From Miscanthus floridulus (Eukaryota; Streptophyta; Magnoliopsida; Poales; Poaceae), in NCBI RefSeq assembly GCF_019320115.1, contig NC_089584.1, forward strand, positions 74,183,533 through 74,247,532: DNA of 64,000 bases. The letters run 5' to 3'. Position 1 is the stretch's first letter. The number at the start of each line of letters is the position of its first letter. The position numbers and the translations under genes were made by a program. The notes below the pieces were generated by a model that was not told the origin of the DNA, searched no databases, and saw only the letters and a list, made by a program, of their open reading frames with translations. Below are positions 1 to 11,071 of this stretch, piece by piece.

Positions 1-278
1 ATGTAATCTTAAGTGTTTGGTCATGAAAGGTGACCTTCATGAACAATGTCCTATTTGCTAACCTAAGTGTTGCTACATGTTTTTATGACTCACATCCACC
101 AAGTGCATGTTTACACTCATGATCATATGCCTATACACATGGAAACATGAAATAATAAGAAATGTTGCATATGTTTTAATTAAATGTTTCAAGTGTAAAT
201 GCTTATATATGAATGCTTGATGATCATGCTCATGCTATGCAAGTCAAGTTATGCAAGGCTAACACCTAGGGTGTTACA
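1..278 (-). repeat. Start of 3' LTR of the minus-strand Tekay-like element (cut by window edge)
   Basis: Read on the minus strand from 278, the sequence starts TGTAACACCCTAGGTGTTA and continues like the first few hundred bases of the LTRs at 21292, 31618 and (minus) 39569. A purine-rich tract lies immediately internal to it. Only the first 278 bases of an LTR of roughly 4.4 kb are in the window. Confidence 0.9.
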
Positions 279-293
279 GCCCCTCCCCCTTAT
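279..293 (-). other. Polypurine tract of the minus-strand Tekay-like element
   Basis: Read on the minus strand this is TTATAAGGGGGAGGGGC directly before the LTR start at 278. The plus-strand copy has the same tract at 31601-31617. This is the expected plus-strand primer for reverse transcription. Confidence 0.85.
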
Positions 294-321
294 AAAAATC
301 TCGTCCTGAGATTTGCAAGAC

Positions 322-3300
322 CTACCATTCTTGGAAAAAGGCGGGATAAACTTATCGTAAATAATCTTCTCTTTCCCACGTAGCATCTTGTTCACTGTGA
401 TTGTTCCACACCACCTTATAGAACTTAATAATCTTACTCCGTGTTACTCTTTCCATCTCCTCTAATACTCAAATTAGCTTTTCTTCATAGGTCAAATCCG
501 ATTGAAGCTGCACATTGGTGGGTGCAATAGCTGCTTTAGGTACTCGAAGACATTTCTTCAACTAAGAAACATGGAAGACATCAAATATTTCACTCATCTC
601 AGGTGGAAGTTGTAACTTATAAGCAACATTTCCCTTTCGTTCCAGAATCTTGTATGGCCCTACATATCTAGGTGAAAGCTTCTTCTTCATTCCAAATCTC
701 TTCACCCCTTTCATGGGTGATACTTTCAAGTACACATAGTCACCCACTTCAAAAGTCAGTGGTCTCCTTCTTCTATCAGCATAACTCTTTTGTCTTGATT
801 GAGCTGCCTTCATATGCTATTGGATAACATGTACTTGCTCTTCAGCTTCATTGACAAAGTCAGTACCAAAGTATCTCCTTTCACTAGGCTCAATCCAATT
901 CAACGGAGTTCTACATTTTCAGCCATACAAGGCTTCAAATGGAGCCATCTTGATACTCGCTTGATAACTATTGTTATAGGAGAACTCAGCTAAAGGTAAC
1001 CATTTCTCCCATGAACCTTTTGAAGATATAACACAAGCTCTAAGCAAATCTTCTAGGATTTGGTTCACTCACTCTGTCTGTCCTGAAGTTTGTGGATGGT
1101 ATGCCGAACTTCTGATCAATTTAGTTCCCAAAGCCTGGTGCAAGTGCTCCCAGAAACAAGCTATGAACTGTGGTCCTTAATCTGAGATTATGGTCTTGGG
1201 TACTCCATGTAGTCTCATGATCTAGGAAACATATATCTTAGCATATTTCCCTACTATAACCTTGTGTTCACGGGTATAAAATGTGCTAACTTGCTGAGAC
1301 GATCTACAATGACCCATATCGAATCATGACCTTGTGGTGTCATTGGAAGGCCTGTGATAAAGTCCATACTGATTTCTTCCCATTTCCAACCTGGGATAGG
1401 CAATGGCTAAAGTAATCCAGTAGATTTCATATGAACAGCTTTTACTCTACTGTAGTTATTGCACCTAGCAACATAGGCTATGATCTCTTTCTTCATCTTA
1501 GTCCACCAAAAACGGGTTTTCAAATCTTATTACATCTTACTACTAGCCGGGTGAATAGACAATTTGGACGAGTGAGCTTCATCTAAAATTTGGTTCCTAA
1601 GCTCATGGTCTTTTGGTACCACAAGTTGGTCCTCAAACCATAACATGCCTCTTTCATCCAATTTGAAATGCTTGGTCTCTTGCTCTTGCATTTTTCTCTT
1701 GATGTGACTTATTCCTACATCTGTCTCCTGCAGCTCTATGATTTTGCTCTCAAGTGAACAATTGATCGTGATATTGTGTAGTACAGCAGGGTGTAACAAG
1801 TTGAATCCATCTTCCAATAATGCTTCCATAGTGTTGCAATGAGATTTTTGACTGAGTGCATCTGCTACTACATTAGCTTTGCCCGGATGGTAGTGCACTT
1901 CTAAATTGTAGTCCTTAATTAGCTCTAACCACCTTCGTTGTCTCATGTTCAGCTCTGGTTGGGTAAAGATATACTTGAGACTTTTATAGTCAGTATATAT
2001 ATGACATACATTGCCCAACAAATAATGTCTCCATATCTTTAATGCATGAACAACTACTGCAAGTTCTAAATCATGTGTAGGGTAGTTGACTTCATGTTTT
2101 CTCAATTGCCGAGAAGCATATGCAATAACTCTTCCTTCTTGCATAAGCACACACCCCAAACCTATTCCTGATGCATCACAAAATACATCAAAAGGCTTTT
2201 CAATGTCTGGTTGTGCTAGCACAGGTGCTGTAGTTAATAGAGTTCTGAGGGTGTGAAAAGCTGCTTCCACATTCTGGTGTCCATTTGTACTTCTCATCTT
2301 TCTGAAGTATTCTGGTCATGGGCTTTTGAGAAATCTAGAATGAAACGATGATAATATCCTGCTAACCCTAGAAAACTCTGAACTTCATGAACCGAAGTTG
2401 GGGCTTTCCAATCCATGACCTCTTGTACTTTTGATGGGTCTATAGAGATTCCATCTCTTGATAAGATGCGACCTAGGAAAGGTACTTTGCTCAACCAAAA
2501 TTCACACTTGCTAAACTTCGCATATAGCTTATGCTCCCTTAATCTGGATAGGACAATCCTCAGATGCTCTTCATGATCTGACTCATTTTCTAAATAAATC
2601 AATATATCATCAATAAACACGACCATGAACTTGTCGAGCTCGGGCATGAATACCAAGTTCATTAGGTACATAAAGTAGGCTGGAGCATTTATTAGTCCGA
2701 AAGACATAACCAAATACTCATATAAGCCATACCTAGTAGAGAAAGCAGTTTTAGGTATGTCCTCTGGTTTGATCTTTATCTGATAGTAGCCTGATCTCAA
2801 GTCAATTTTGGAGAATACCTTTGCCTTCGCTAGCTGATCGAACAAGATGTTGATGCAGGGCAACGGGTATTTGTTCTTGATGGTCACAACATTGAGTGGT
2901 CTGTAATCTACACACATTCTCAGTGACTTATCCTTTTTTTTCACAAACAAGGCTGGACATCCCCACGGAGATGAGCTAGGTTGGATAAGACCCTTGTCCA
3001 ATAGATCTTGTAATTGAACCTTAAGTTCTGCTAACTCATTGGGTGGCATTCTATAGGGCCCTCTTGATATGGGTGCCATACCTGGCACTAACTCAATCTT
3101 AAATTCCACCTCTCTATCAGGTGGTAAACCAGGTAATTCCTCTGGAAATACATCTAGAAACTCACAAACCACTGGGATATCATAAAGTATGGTGGTTTGG
3201 ATAGCACAAGCTAAATGTTGGAGTTCAAAATTGTGGGAGAGTGGTACTAGAAAAACATTCCCTCCCGTGGGTTCTCTCAACATAATAGTACGGGTGCTGG

Positions 3301-4726
3301 TGTCAATGAGAACACCATGATCCTTCATCCAATTCATGCCTAAGATTACACTTATCGATAACCCGGGCAATATTATCAAATCCGTTATATACTCCCTCCC
3401 TTGTATAGATATGTGCACATTTTTGACTATCTTATTTGTAGCAATAGTTGCCCCTACTGAACTTATATTATAACCCCCTTTGCTTACTTCAATTATTTCT
3501 TGATCATGTCTAGATGCAAATGCTTGACTCATAAATGAATGAGAAGCTCCTAAATCAAATAAAACAACAGTGGGATGCTTGTTGACGAGGAACATACCAG
3601 CCATGACAACTTCTCCAGCGGGCACTTCCTCAACAGTGGTATAATGCACATATCCTGGACGTGCCCTTGTGTTCACCTGCCTCTGATTGTTCTAATTTGG
3701 GTTGCCATTCTTCTTGGGGTGGGGGCATTCCTTAGCCCAATGACCCACTTGATTGCAGTTGAAACATGGCTGATTATTCCTAGGTCCTGTGGAGCTCCCC
3801 TGACTACTAGTTCCTTTTGGTAAGGCAATAGTGAATGCCTTACGGAATGGTTTCTGTGGCCTGCTATTTTGAGCTTTAGGTGGTGGAGGCCTAAACTTGG
3901 GTGCATGTGGACAGAATTGTGGCCTAGCTGTGATAGGCGCTCTTGACTGTGAAGATCTAGAGGCACCTGCCTCGTATGCCCTCTTGCAACCCTTAGCAAC
4001 CGCATGCATGTTACTGTGGTTTTCTTGGGTCAAAGCATCACTAATAAACTCATTGTATGTGGTGCACCTAGAGTTGGCCATGGTCTTCATCAGTTTGGTA
4101 CCCAGACCCTACTTGAAGCTCTCTATCTTCTTCTCCTTAGTATCCACAAAACTGGGAGCATACCTAGATAGGTTGTTGAATGCGTGCATATATTCTATGA
4201 GGGTCTTTGTTCCTTGAGTGAGCCTCATAAATTCAGCTGCTTTCATGTGCATTAGGCCTGGGGGAATGTGATGTCTCCTAAAAGCTAGCTTGAATTGCTC
4301 CCATGTTACTTGTGCATTAGCGGGTAGAGACAACAAGAAATGTGTCCATCAGATCCCTGCTGGTCCTTGCAGCTGATGAGAAGCATACTTAGCTTTCAGA
4401 TGCTCGGTGACCCTTAGCAGACGAAACTTCTGCTCAATGGTGTTGAGCCACTCGTCAGCCTGTAGTGGTTCCTCAGCCACCTTGAAGATAGGAGGCTTTG
4501 TATCCAGAAACTCCTTGAATGTACTGTGCTAATTTGGCTCGGCCCCTTGTTGATGTGGGTGGCCACGAGCGGTGTTCTGCGCAATGAGGCATAGAGCTTC
4601 TTCCATTGTCCTTTGGCTCCCCAAGAACTAGGCAAAGAACTCTTGAGCGGACGGCGGCGGCGGTGGTGGTAAGTCATCACCATTGCCATCATGGCTGCTA
4701 CTAGCTCCTGCACGGGTGCACGTCAT
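322..4726 (-). pseudogene. Decayed gag-pol polyprotein, Tekay-like gypsy element
   Basis: The gag ATG is at 4726 and the final TAG at 324-322. Domains in order: gag (about 4450-4100); zinc knuckle CFNCNQVGHWAKEC (about 3770-3730, all ligands present); protease near 3560 with D-L-G instead of D-S/T-G; RT with an intact FIDD motif (about 2620-2600); RNase H (about 2240-1880); integrase H2C2 and core (about 1580-1000); basic C-terminus with a chromodomain-like segment (about 480-330). Premature stops include an adjacent TAA-TAG pair near 1530 at the integrase zinc finger, and a small deletion near 2310 shifts the frame between RT and RNase H. The product would be an LTR-retrotransposon polyprotein. 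This copy cannot make it. Ordinary length (about 1470 codons) and gene order leave little doubt about the family. Confidence 0.92.
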
Positions 4727-5091
4727 CTGCGAAGTTGCAACAATAAGCGATTATTGGTTGATGCCATAAGATTGCAGATGAATTATAGTCATGCCAAACT
4801 AAAATTACTGGAGGCAAATCTCAAATTCATACAATAAAAATAGAGGCATAATAATCCATTCTCACAACATGACACCACCAATTTGACCGCTCATTGAACT
4901 CATAGCACGTTAATATCCAAATCATGAGCTCAGATAGATCAACCAGAATTTGCATTTTTACTGAACATGCGATAGTCATGCAAATAACAATATTACATGA
5001 TAGTTCAAATCACCAACACCGAACTCAAACTACAAGTTCATTACATAACCAACGATGATACATTAAGTACTTCTACTAAGCACTAAGCAAT
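4727..5091. other. Leader spacer between the upstream ORF and gag (no gene)
   Basis: About 365 bases with no ORF worth naming. The plus-strand copy has a collinear spacer of 363 bases (26802-27164), so this is part of the element's untranslated leader. Confidence 0.7.
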
Positions 5092-6192
5092 CTAAACCTC
5101 ATCATGATCACTATCGAGGTCAGAGATAGGCTCATCTCCTTCCTCAGGCTCCACCTCCTCCTCTTCCTCATCCTCATCTTCTTCCATATTTGGACCATCT
5201 TCTTCCCCATCAAGGATAGTGTTCAGCTGGTTGTTTAGATAGTGCACTTCATGCTGAAGGTTCATTACTTGAAGTTGAGCCTATGCAAGCTATTGACGTA
5301 GGCCCCTTTTAGCACGATCCTAAGCGTTGCTCATGTCGTGGTGCCTATCTCGCTCTATCCTTATGTTAGCGACACGGTTTTCTGCTACATCATGCTGACG
5401 TCTAGCTGTGGACACCTCTGCATGGGCAGTCTCCAACTGCTCCCATAGTCCTGCAAGTACTGCTTGATCATTGGCTCTAGCTTCTTGAGCTACTGCCCTC
5501 TGCTGATCCACTTGCTCCATTTGGGCATGAAGAGTGCCCAAGGCTGCATAGGCTTGGTCAGATTCCCATCGGGCTTTACTTATGGCTTTCTTTTGTTTGC
5601 GCACACACTTCTTGAGCTTGTTTTGTGCGGCTTCAGCTCTCATGAGTTTGTCCATGCAGGTGGTGTATGATTCCTGCCAGAAATCCCTAGTGTCCTAGCA
5701 TGCACAAAACATCTTCATCATGATAAACATTGCACTCATGGAGGGACTAGAGCTATCTGCTCGCTCATCCCGATCTCTGATCAAAGCATTTTGGCTACAT
5801 TGTTCCCAATTTGTGGTAGACGGATCCATCCAAGGAAACATACTTGCCGCACTACCAGTGAGTGCATCCCCATGCTGTTGGCAGATTTGCCTTAGAACCT
5901 CAAAGGCCACAACTTGGGTAGCCTCCCAAGGAGTCTTCCCTTCTGATTCTGCCTTCCACTCCTGCCAGAAGGGCGGTTGTGTGTGGGCTGGTATAGTTTG
6001 CCGCACCTTGTACCATGGCTGTCCTTCCAAGTACTCTTCAATCCAATGATAAAGGGGAAGTTCATGGTACCCCACAAAGTGCAGAACTCTCCACAAGAGG
6101 GTAGGTGTTCCAAAAACCATTAGGAAATTCTCACATCCGACGGGTGCTGCCATCTGTACCATCAACATGTACACTTTGTGAGACAAGGCCAT
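5092..6192 (-). pseudogene. Extra ORF upstream of gag in the Tekay-like leader (coiled-coil, acidic tail)
   Basis: One reading frame runs from ATG 6192 to TAG 5094-5092, 366 codons, interrupted only by in-frame TAGs near 5697, 5320 and 5285-5275. The N-terminal third contains FGTPTLLWRVLH and YHELPLYHWIEEYLEGQPWY. The middle (about 5650-5330) is rich in A, E, Q, K and R with heptad-like spacing and looks like a coiled coil. The C-terminus is strongly acidic (a run of E/D ending near DLDSDHDEV). The plus-strand element has the same start and the same acidic end at 26478-26801 but lacks the middle. I do not recognise the family. Its position in the leader and its preservation in two copies suggest a genuine element gene rather than chance, but function is unknown. 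Confidence 0.6.
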
Positions 6193-6888
6193 AATGGATA
6201 AGAGTTACATAACCGAGTAAGAAATTTATAAGGGGAGGAACAATGTAATTATGTGAATGGTAATTATCATGATGCATGCTCATTCCGTACATCCTCACAA
6301 AGTTAGGAAAATTTTGTTTCTAACAGTAGACATGGTGGCATACACACGTTCTCTCATATATAGCGTAACTAGTCGAGCTACATGTTTCGTTGTTAGTGTA
6401 CCTGCATAAAATTTCAATTTAGCCCAAACCCATAATGAAATATGCAGAATGTAATTTAAATACTTCCATATATGTATACCCATACATATACTTTCGTATC
6501 AAGCTACCCGATAATAATTTAAACCCACAATTAAATACGTACCATATACACATGCAAGCATGCATACATAGCCATACCAAAGCTAACTCTCCCCGACCGC
6601 ACGCTCACATCTTGCGGTCATACACACATCATCTTACCTTGGCATAGAGGCATTTGATCCATACATTACCATTCAAGTGAATGGCATCCATACAGACAAA
6701 GTAAAAACCCCCATGTTAGTACTTAAATAGCCACCTAATAGTCCTTAATTTGGGCATAAGGAAAGTGATCATTGGCACACTTTAGATTCCAAATACCTAT
6801 TTATATAGCTATTAGTTGCTAGAGAAGGGTTTTTGGAAAACAAAAACTTTTGTTTTAAATACACATGTGACAATTAACGTTGAATCTT
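6193..6888. other. 5' untranslated leader of the minus-strand Tekay-like element
   Basis: About 700 AT-rich bases between the PBS and the upstream ORF, collinear with 25764-26477 of the plus-strand copy. I see no coding potential of its own. Confidence 0.7.
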
Positions 6889-6900
6889 GCTCTGATGCCA
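6889..6900 (-). other. Primer binding site, initiator-Met tRNA type
   Basis: Read on the minus strand TGGCATCAGAGC, one base from the TGGTATCAGAGC expected for complementarity to initiator tRNA-Met. It lies three bases inside the LTR end at 6903. Confidence 0.85.
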
Positions 6901-6902
6901 GT

Positions 6903-8714
6903 TGTCGTAGAACCGACCAATTTATAAGAGTACAAGTACAATGGTAGCCCACAAGCAGTCGCACTATCATACTTGAACCCATATAAACCCGATAGTTCGT
7001 TGAGTACCACGACGGGTCTCGATAAACAATTTACAACAACCAAGATCGTACATGATTCAACATACATGTCACATATTACATAAAGTTCATAGATACATTT
7101 TCATCATCAGAGTATGAAACCAAGTTATTACAAATCGAGTTTGATAGATAAAAGCGGAAGCAAATTAAGTTTGAAAGTAAAGTTGCCAACATAGTTTAGT
7201 ACAGTGCCAAGTAGGATCACAGTCCACAAAAGCAAAGATAGGGATTACTAAAGAAGCCTGCCCAACGCTTACTCCTCATCCATGGTGGGATAGAAGCAAC
7301 TCTTGCAGTAACCATGATACATAGTGCCATCTGCAACAATGGGAAATAAAACCCTAAGTACGAGAAGGTACTCAGCTAGACTTACCTATCATAAACTAGA
7401 AATAAAATGACTCCAAGGATTATGCAAGGCTATATAAGTGGAGATAGCTTGACAATGTTTTGCATAAAAGCGATTAACTCAGTTATACAATTACGATTCC
7501 TTTATCAAGTTAATTATAACTATCCATCTCTAGATTAGCAACTATCCTGTGCTAAACATGTGGTATATCAATTTAAAAGCATACAATAGTAACCATAGCA
7601 GGTATTGTAATTCCATATTCATTCGAACCATCATGTTCCATAACACAGTTACTATGATGTTGGGACTAGCCAAGTTTCTCACTATCCGGGAGAGATGGCA
7701 ATTCGAATCATTTTCAACCAGCTGAGAATTTATTCCTAACACAAACCTAGGCATACCGTGTGAAGGTAGCCTTAGGTCACCTTTGGTACAACTCAGGTAC
7801 ACATTTCATGGGTCCATACCGTGCCGCACAATCTGGGACACCAAATGCCAGGACATTTAGTCCTAGCCTGCCCTTGGGCTCAATCTGATCGCCCCCCGCA
7901 AGGAGTGCACAATAGAACAGGGCCCGGCCTGAGTTGAGCTACTCGGCTTTGCGGTTGGAACGAGTTATCCGGCTAGCTAAGTGATAGGCATGCGTTCAAT
8001 CTTGTCAGATGTGCCAACAATGGTACAGTCCTTAATCGGCACAGACGGAATCACATGAGTCATCCTACGCATAGACTCCGCCCGGCCTCGATTTTCTTTT
8101 ACCCCATGGTTCTGTTCCACGATAGCAAATAAAGCCAACCGTGCTCTGGTATCCACCTATATCTCACAGGTGATAGGACATCACCCGACTTCTATCAGTC
8201 TAAGCATGGCTAAGCATATATTCGATACTGGACCTATACCGGTTAAAGGTGTAATATCTGGACAAGGAATTTATATGCATCAAGTGGTTCCATTCAACTC
8301 TTATAACCTAATGCATCAATCATAAGTACTTAAGTAATCATTTGTAAAATGCTAGGAGACTTAAAATGCTCCGGGGCTTGCCTCGCAGAAAGGAAGTGGG
8401 GCGGTGGTCAGGGCACTCTAGAAGCTCTTCAAGATTCTGCTCCTTGCCTTCAGGAGCTACGACTGGAGGATTCTCCTGCTAGTCCCCTTCCTCTACTTCG
8501 TCGAATTCCAGCAACATTATTTCTTCCTCCGATCCTAGATGCATGAATATGGCATAAGATATTGCGAATGCATATATGTTAACAAGTGTGGTATGATGAT
8601 ACATGAAGAATGCATTCTTGCAATATTCTTAACATCATGGTGCTGAAGTAATAACAAGTGCATCATGTTCTACCGAGTAGGTGCGTATCTCTTCTTGATT
8701 ATTTAATTAACTAC
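6903..8714 (-). repeat. Truncated 5' LTR of the minus-strand Tekay-like element
   Basis: Read on the minus strand it ends ...GGTTCTACGACA at 6903 and is collinear with the last 1.81 kb of the LTR at 21292-25749. Similarity stops at 8714, where the copy at 23937 would continue with about 2.65 kb more. The missing part holds U3 and the GC-rich block. The neighbour across the break is an Athila-type LTR stub. Confidence 0.85.
8372..8544 (-). pseudogene. Small acidic ORF inside the Tekay-type LTR (decayed copy)
   Basis: Read on the minus strand from ATG 8544 this begins MHLGSEEEIMLLEFDEVEEG, then hits an in-frame TAG. The equivalent of the terminal TGA seen in the other LTRs reads CGA here. Homologous frames occur at 24109-24270 and 34423-34584. 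Its status as a real gene is uncertain; see the intact version at 34423. Confidence 0.3.
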
Positions 8715-8873
8715 TTCAACCTTGTTCTCCTAGGTAAACTAGCCAAGAGACTACTTACACCTCCATTCCTTTGGGAAATTATGATACCCTAAATACTTCC
8801 TGGTGAAGTGCTACAATGGTACTTCCGTGCGCTTGTGCACTTTTCTGCTTACGCTAAGAAGCACAAACAAGCA
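8715..8873 (+). repeat. 5' LTR stub of the Athila-type element
   Basis: From CCTTGTTCTCCTAGG to ...CAAACAAGCA it aligns with 13619-13773 with only scattered differences. The rest of this LTR is lost at the junction with the Tekay LTR (8714/8715). Confidence 0.75.
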
Positions 8874-8877
8874 TTTC

Positions 8878-8894
8878 TAGCATCGTTGCTAGGG
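8878..8894 (+). other. Degenerate primer binding site (Asp-tRNA type)
   Basis: TAGCATCGTTGCTAGGGA lies four bases after the LTR stub. It resembles the TGGCGCCGTTGCCGGGGA used by Athila elements. Every difference is a C-to-T or G-to-A transition. Confidence 0.6.
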
Positions 8895-8976
8895 AACGAT
8901 TATTGTTTTAGTCTCCAAACCTAGTCTACCCGTGTATCCTTTGTTTTTACCTTTGTTTTCTTTTTACACCTTTTCA

Positions 8977-9232
8977 ATGGAGCAACCTACCATTCGGAAC
9001 CTTTCTGCTACCAAGGGTGAGTTCGTTGAACCTCCACAATCCTCGAAGCCAATCACAGCTTCTAGTTACGAACTCCGCCCAGGCTTTATAGCCATGGTTC
9101 GAGAAAAAGCTTTCTTGGGGTGGGATTATGAAAACCCCTACCATTACTTAAGGGTGTTTGAGTAGCTCTATGCTTGTCTGACCATTTTAGGCATGTCACA
9201 AGAAACACTTCGATGGAAGTTGTTTCCTTTCT
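8977..9232 (+). pseudogene. Athila-type gag, N-terminal fragment
   Basis: ATG at 8977 opens MEQPTIRNLSATKGEF, followed by SYELRPGFIAMVREKAF and, after an in-frame TAG at 9163, CLTILGMSQETLRWKLFPFS. This is the conserved start of the retrotransposon gag domain of Athila elements. The frame breaks off near 9232 just before the inserted copia-type LTR. The TAG replaces an expected Gln (CAG to TAG). The rest of gag was not found downstream. Confidence 0.75.
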
Positions 9233-9264
9233 CACTTGATTCTTGTTCTATCTTGCTTGATTTT

Positions 9265-10160
9265 TGTTGATCACATGATATCCCACTCTTAATTACAAGA
9301 TCATGTGAAATTTGAATTTTGAATATTCTTGATTCAACTTGATCAAGTGCATCTTTGCTCTATAAATAGACCCCCCAACTGGCCATTTGAGAAGAGTGGA
9401 GCTGAGGAAACATACCAAGGGTGTTGACACATCATTTTAGTGATCTCCACTTGCATAGTGCTTAGTGATTCATTAGGTGATTAGCATAGGTGCTTTGCGA
9501 AGTGCTTAGGTTGATTAGACCACCGCTTATGTGCTTGCTCTAGGTTTAGGCCTAGTGTTTAGTGAAGTTTGCATACCACTTACCACTCGGCGCTTGTGCG
9601 CACCTTTGTTGTACATCGAAGGGGATTGTAGTATTGTGAGATCACACCAACAGCATTTGTGGTGTGGCCGCCGCCGTGTACCAGAGGGAACAAGGCCCGT
9701 GGCGTTTTGGTCGGAAGCTTGATAGTGAAGACAGCGGAGAGCATCCGGGAGAGGCTTGTCGGAAGGCATGTTGGAGACCCACTTGCGCATGGGGAAGGCC
9801 CAAGGCTATCCATGGAGTTACCCGACCGAGAGCTTGGCCCTTGCGAGGGATTACTTGCGAGGGGCTCCAACGAGGACTAGGGGGAAGCTTGAGTGCTTCT
9901 TGATACCTCGGTAAAAATACCAGAGTCATCGACGGGAGTTTGCATATCTCTACCTTGCTCTTTAGCTTCCGCATTTACATTGATTGTATTACTCCTTTTG
10001 CGGTAGAGATAGCAACACACTAGCAAAACCGTAGTTGCACATTTAGATAGTTTATCTATTGCATAGGTTTTGCTAGGGTTAGAAAAAGGGGCCATAGTTT
10101 AGAGTTAGATTTTAAAGTTGCCTAATTCACCCCCCCTCTTAGGCGTCATGGTCCCCTACA
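9265..10160 (+). repeat. Copia (Sirevirus-type) LTR inserted in the Athila remnant
   Basis: Begins near TGTTGATCACATGATATCCC, has a TATA box at 9361, and ends in the pattern CCTAATTCACCCCCCC TCTTAGGCGTCATGGTCCCCTACA, typical of the 3' end of Sirevirus-like LTRs in grasses. No internal region of such an element follows, so it is probably a solo LTR. I could not find a matching 5-bp TSD with these limits, so the left border may be off by some tens of bases. Confidence 0.6.
9361..9368 (+). promoter_or_regulatory. TATA box of the copia-type LTR
   Basis: CTATAAATAGACC, about 100 bases into the LTR, is a good match to plant TATA boxes and is placed as expected for an LTR promoter. Confidence 0.55.
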
Positions 10161-10264
10161 TCGAGCACCTATAAGAACCACCTCATAGCCTCTCCTTTCC
10201 TCACACCAAGCTTCAAGCTTTCTCATCTCCCTCCACTTAGCACTCAAGTTCCAAAAGCTCAGCA

Positions 10265-11071
10265 ATGGCCAGCCATGCCCTCGCTTTGTACATGGCCTCT
10301 AGCTCCACCTATGACCTTGAAGGAGTGCCGTTGTCCATTGACTTAGTGCCCAAAAGCTCCTTTGTGAGGGAAGAAGTAAGGCTCATCACTGAAGCACCAC
10401 TTGCTATCATGACACCACCTAGTTATGCCATCAGCAGTGGGTCAAGCCTCAAGACCATGACACATTCCAAGGTGCCCCAAGGTGGCGCTAAGGAGAAGAA
10501 GACAATGCCAACACAACCTACCACTGGCACCATAGTCTCAAGTGGAAGGCACCCGATGTTAGCGCAACTAGCAAGCACCCTATTGTAACGCCTTCGAGCA
10601 ATACAGTTTCTCATGCTAGTTTGTTCTTTCATACTGCTAGGCCTAGTCTCTTCTACACTATGGTAGGCTCACACAAACCCAAAGGAGGGTATGGCAAGGT
10701 GCTCATGCACAAAACGGCCAAAAAGCCGGTGAGCAAGATGGCTCCATCAGGGAAGGAGATGGAATCCTCGGGTGCACCCCTTAGGATTAAAAGGTTTAGG
10801 AAGCTCCCGCCGATCAGAAGACCCGAAGGGAATACAAGAGTAGTGATGAGGAGGACGCACCTTCCTAGGGTCCATCCATCGCCTCTCTTAGCACCAAGAA
10901 TGATACCCTGCGAGATCTCCTTTGGAGCCTTAATGACAACTTAGCCACAAACCTCCTTAAAATTAGAGATCTGGTCGATGACATCAATAGCTTGCGCTTC
11001 AAGCTCGACCAAAAGTCAGCAAAAGTGGCTAAGGCAGCAGGGGTGGTAGATGCTTTAGATGAACCTTTCTA
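10265..11071 (+). pseudogene. Unidentified ORF remnants in the 3' part of the Athila-type element
   Basis: An ATG at 10265 opens MASHALALYMASSSTYDLEG and stays open to 10588. Related-looking sequence continues in other frames (10621-10944, then about 10900-11071, ending VAKAAGVVDALDEPF-stop). The composition (Ser, Thr, Lys, Pro rich, then a short helical-looking segment) does not show a domain I know. Position between the gag fragment and the 3' LTR suggests a 3' (env-position) ORF of an Athila element broken by two frameshifts, but this is inference. Confidence 0.35.

Larger units (their letters stand above)
1..8714 (-). mobile_element. Tekay-like Ty3/gypsy chromovirus, truncated copy (minus strand)
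   Basis: Read on the minus strand the order is 5' LTR fragment (8714-6903), PBS, long leader with an extra ORF, gag, protease, RT, RNase H, integrase, chromodomain-type C-terminus, polypurine tract and the start of the 3' LTR (278-1, cut by the window edge). PR-RT-RH-IN order defines Ty3/gypsy. The C-terminal chromodomain-like segment and very long LTRs place it near the Tekay/Del clade. It is collinear with the better preserved plus-strand copy at 21292-40748. The U3 part of the 5' LTR (about 2.65 kb) is missing at 8714, so no TSD can be tested. The coding region has several stops and small deletions, so the copy is dead. Confidence 0.9.

Noticed and set aside
3575..4217. Plus-strand ORFs opposite the Tekay gag-pol (also 27671-28313 minus)
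   Set aside because: They occur opposite conserved coding sequence in both copies only because the coding strand is conserved. They have no independent features.
10265..10588. ORF starting MASHALALYMASSS as an independent host gene
   Set aside because: It lies between the Athila gag fragment and the Athila 3' LTR, breaks off after 107 codons and continues in other frames. An element ORF remnant is more likely.
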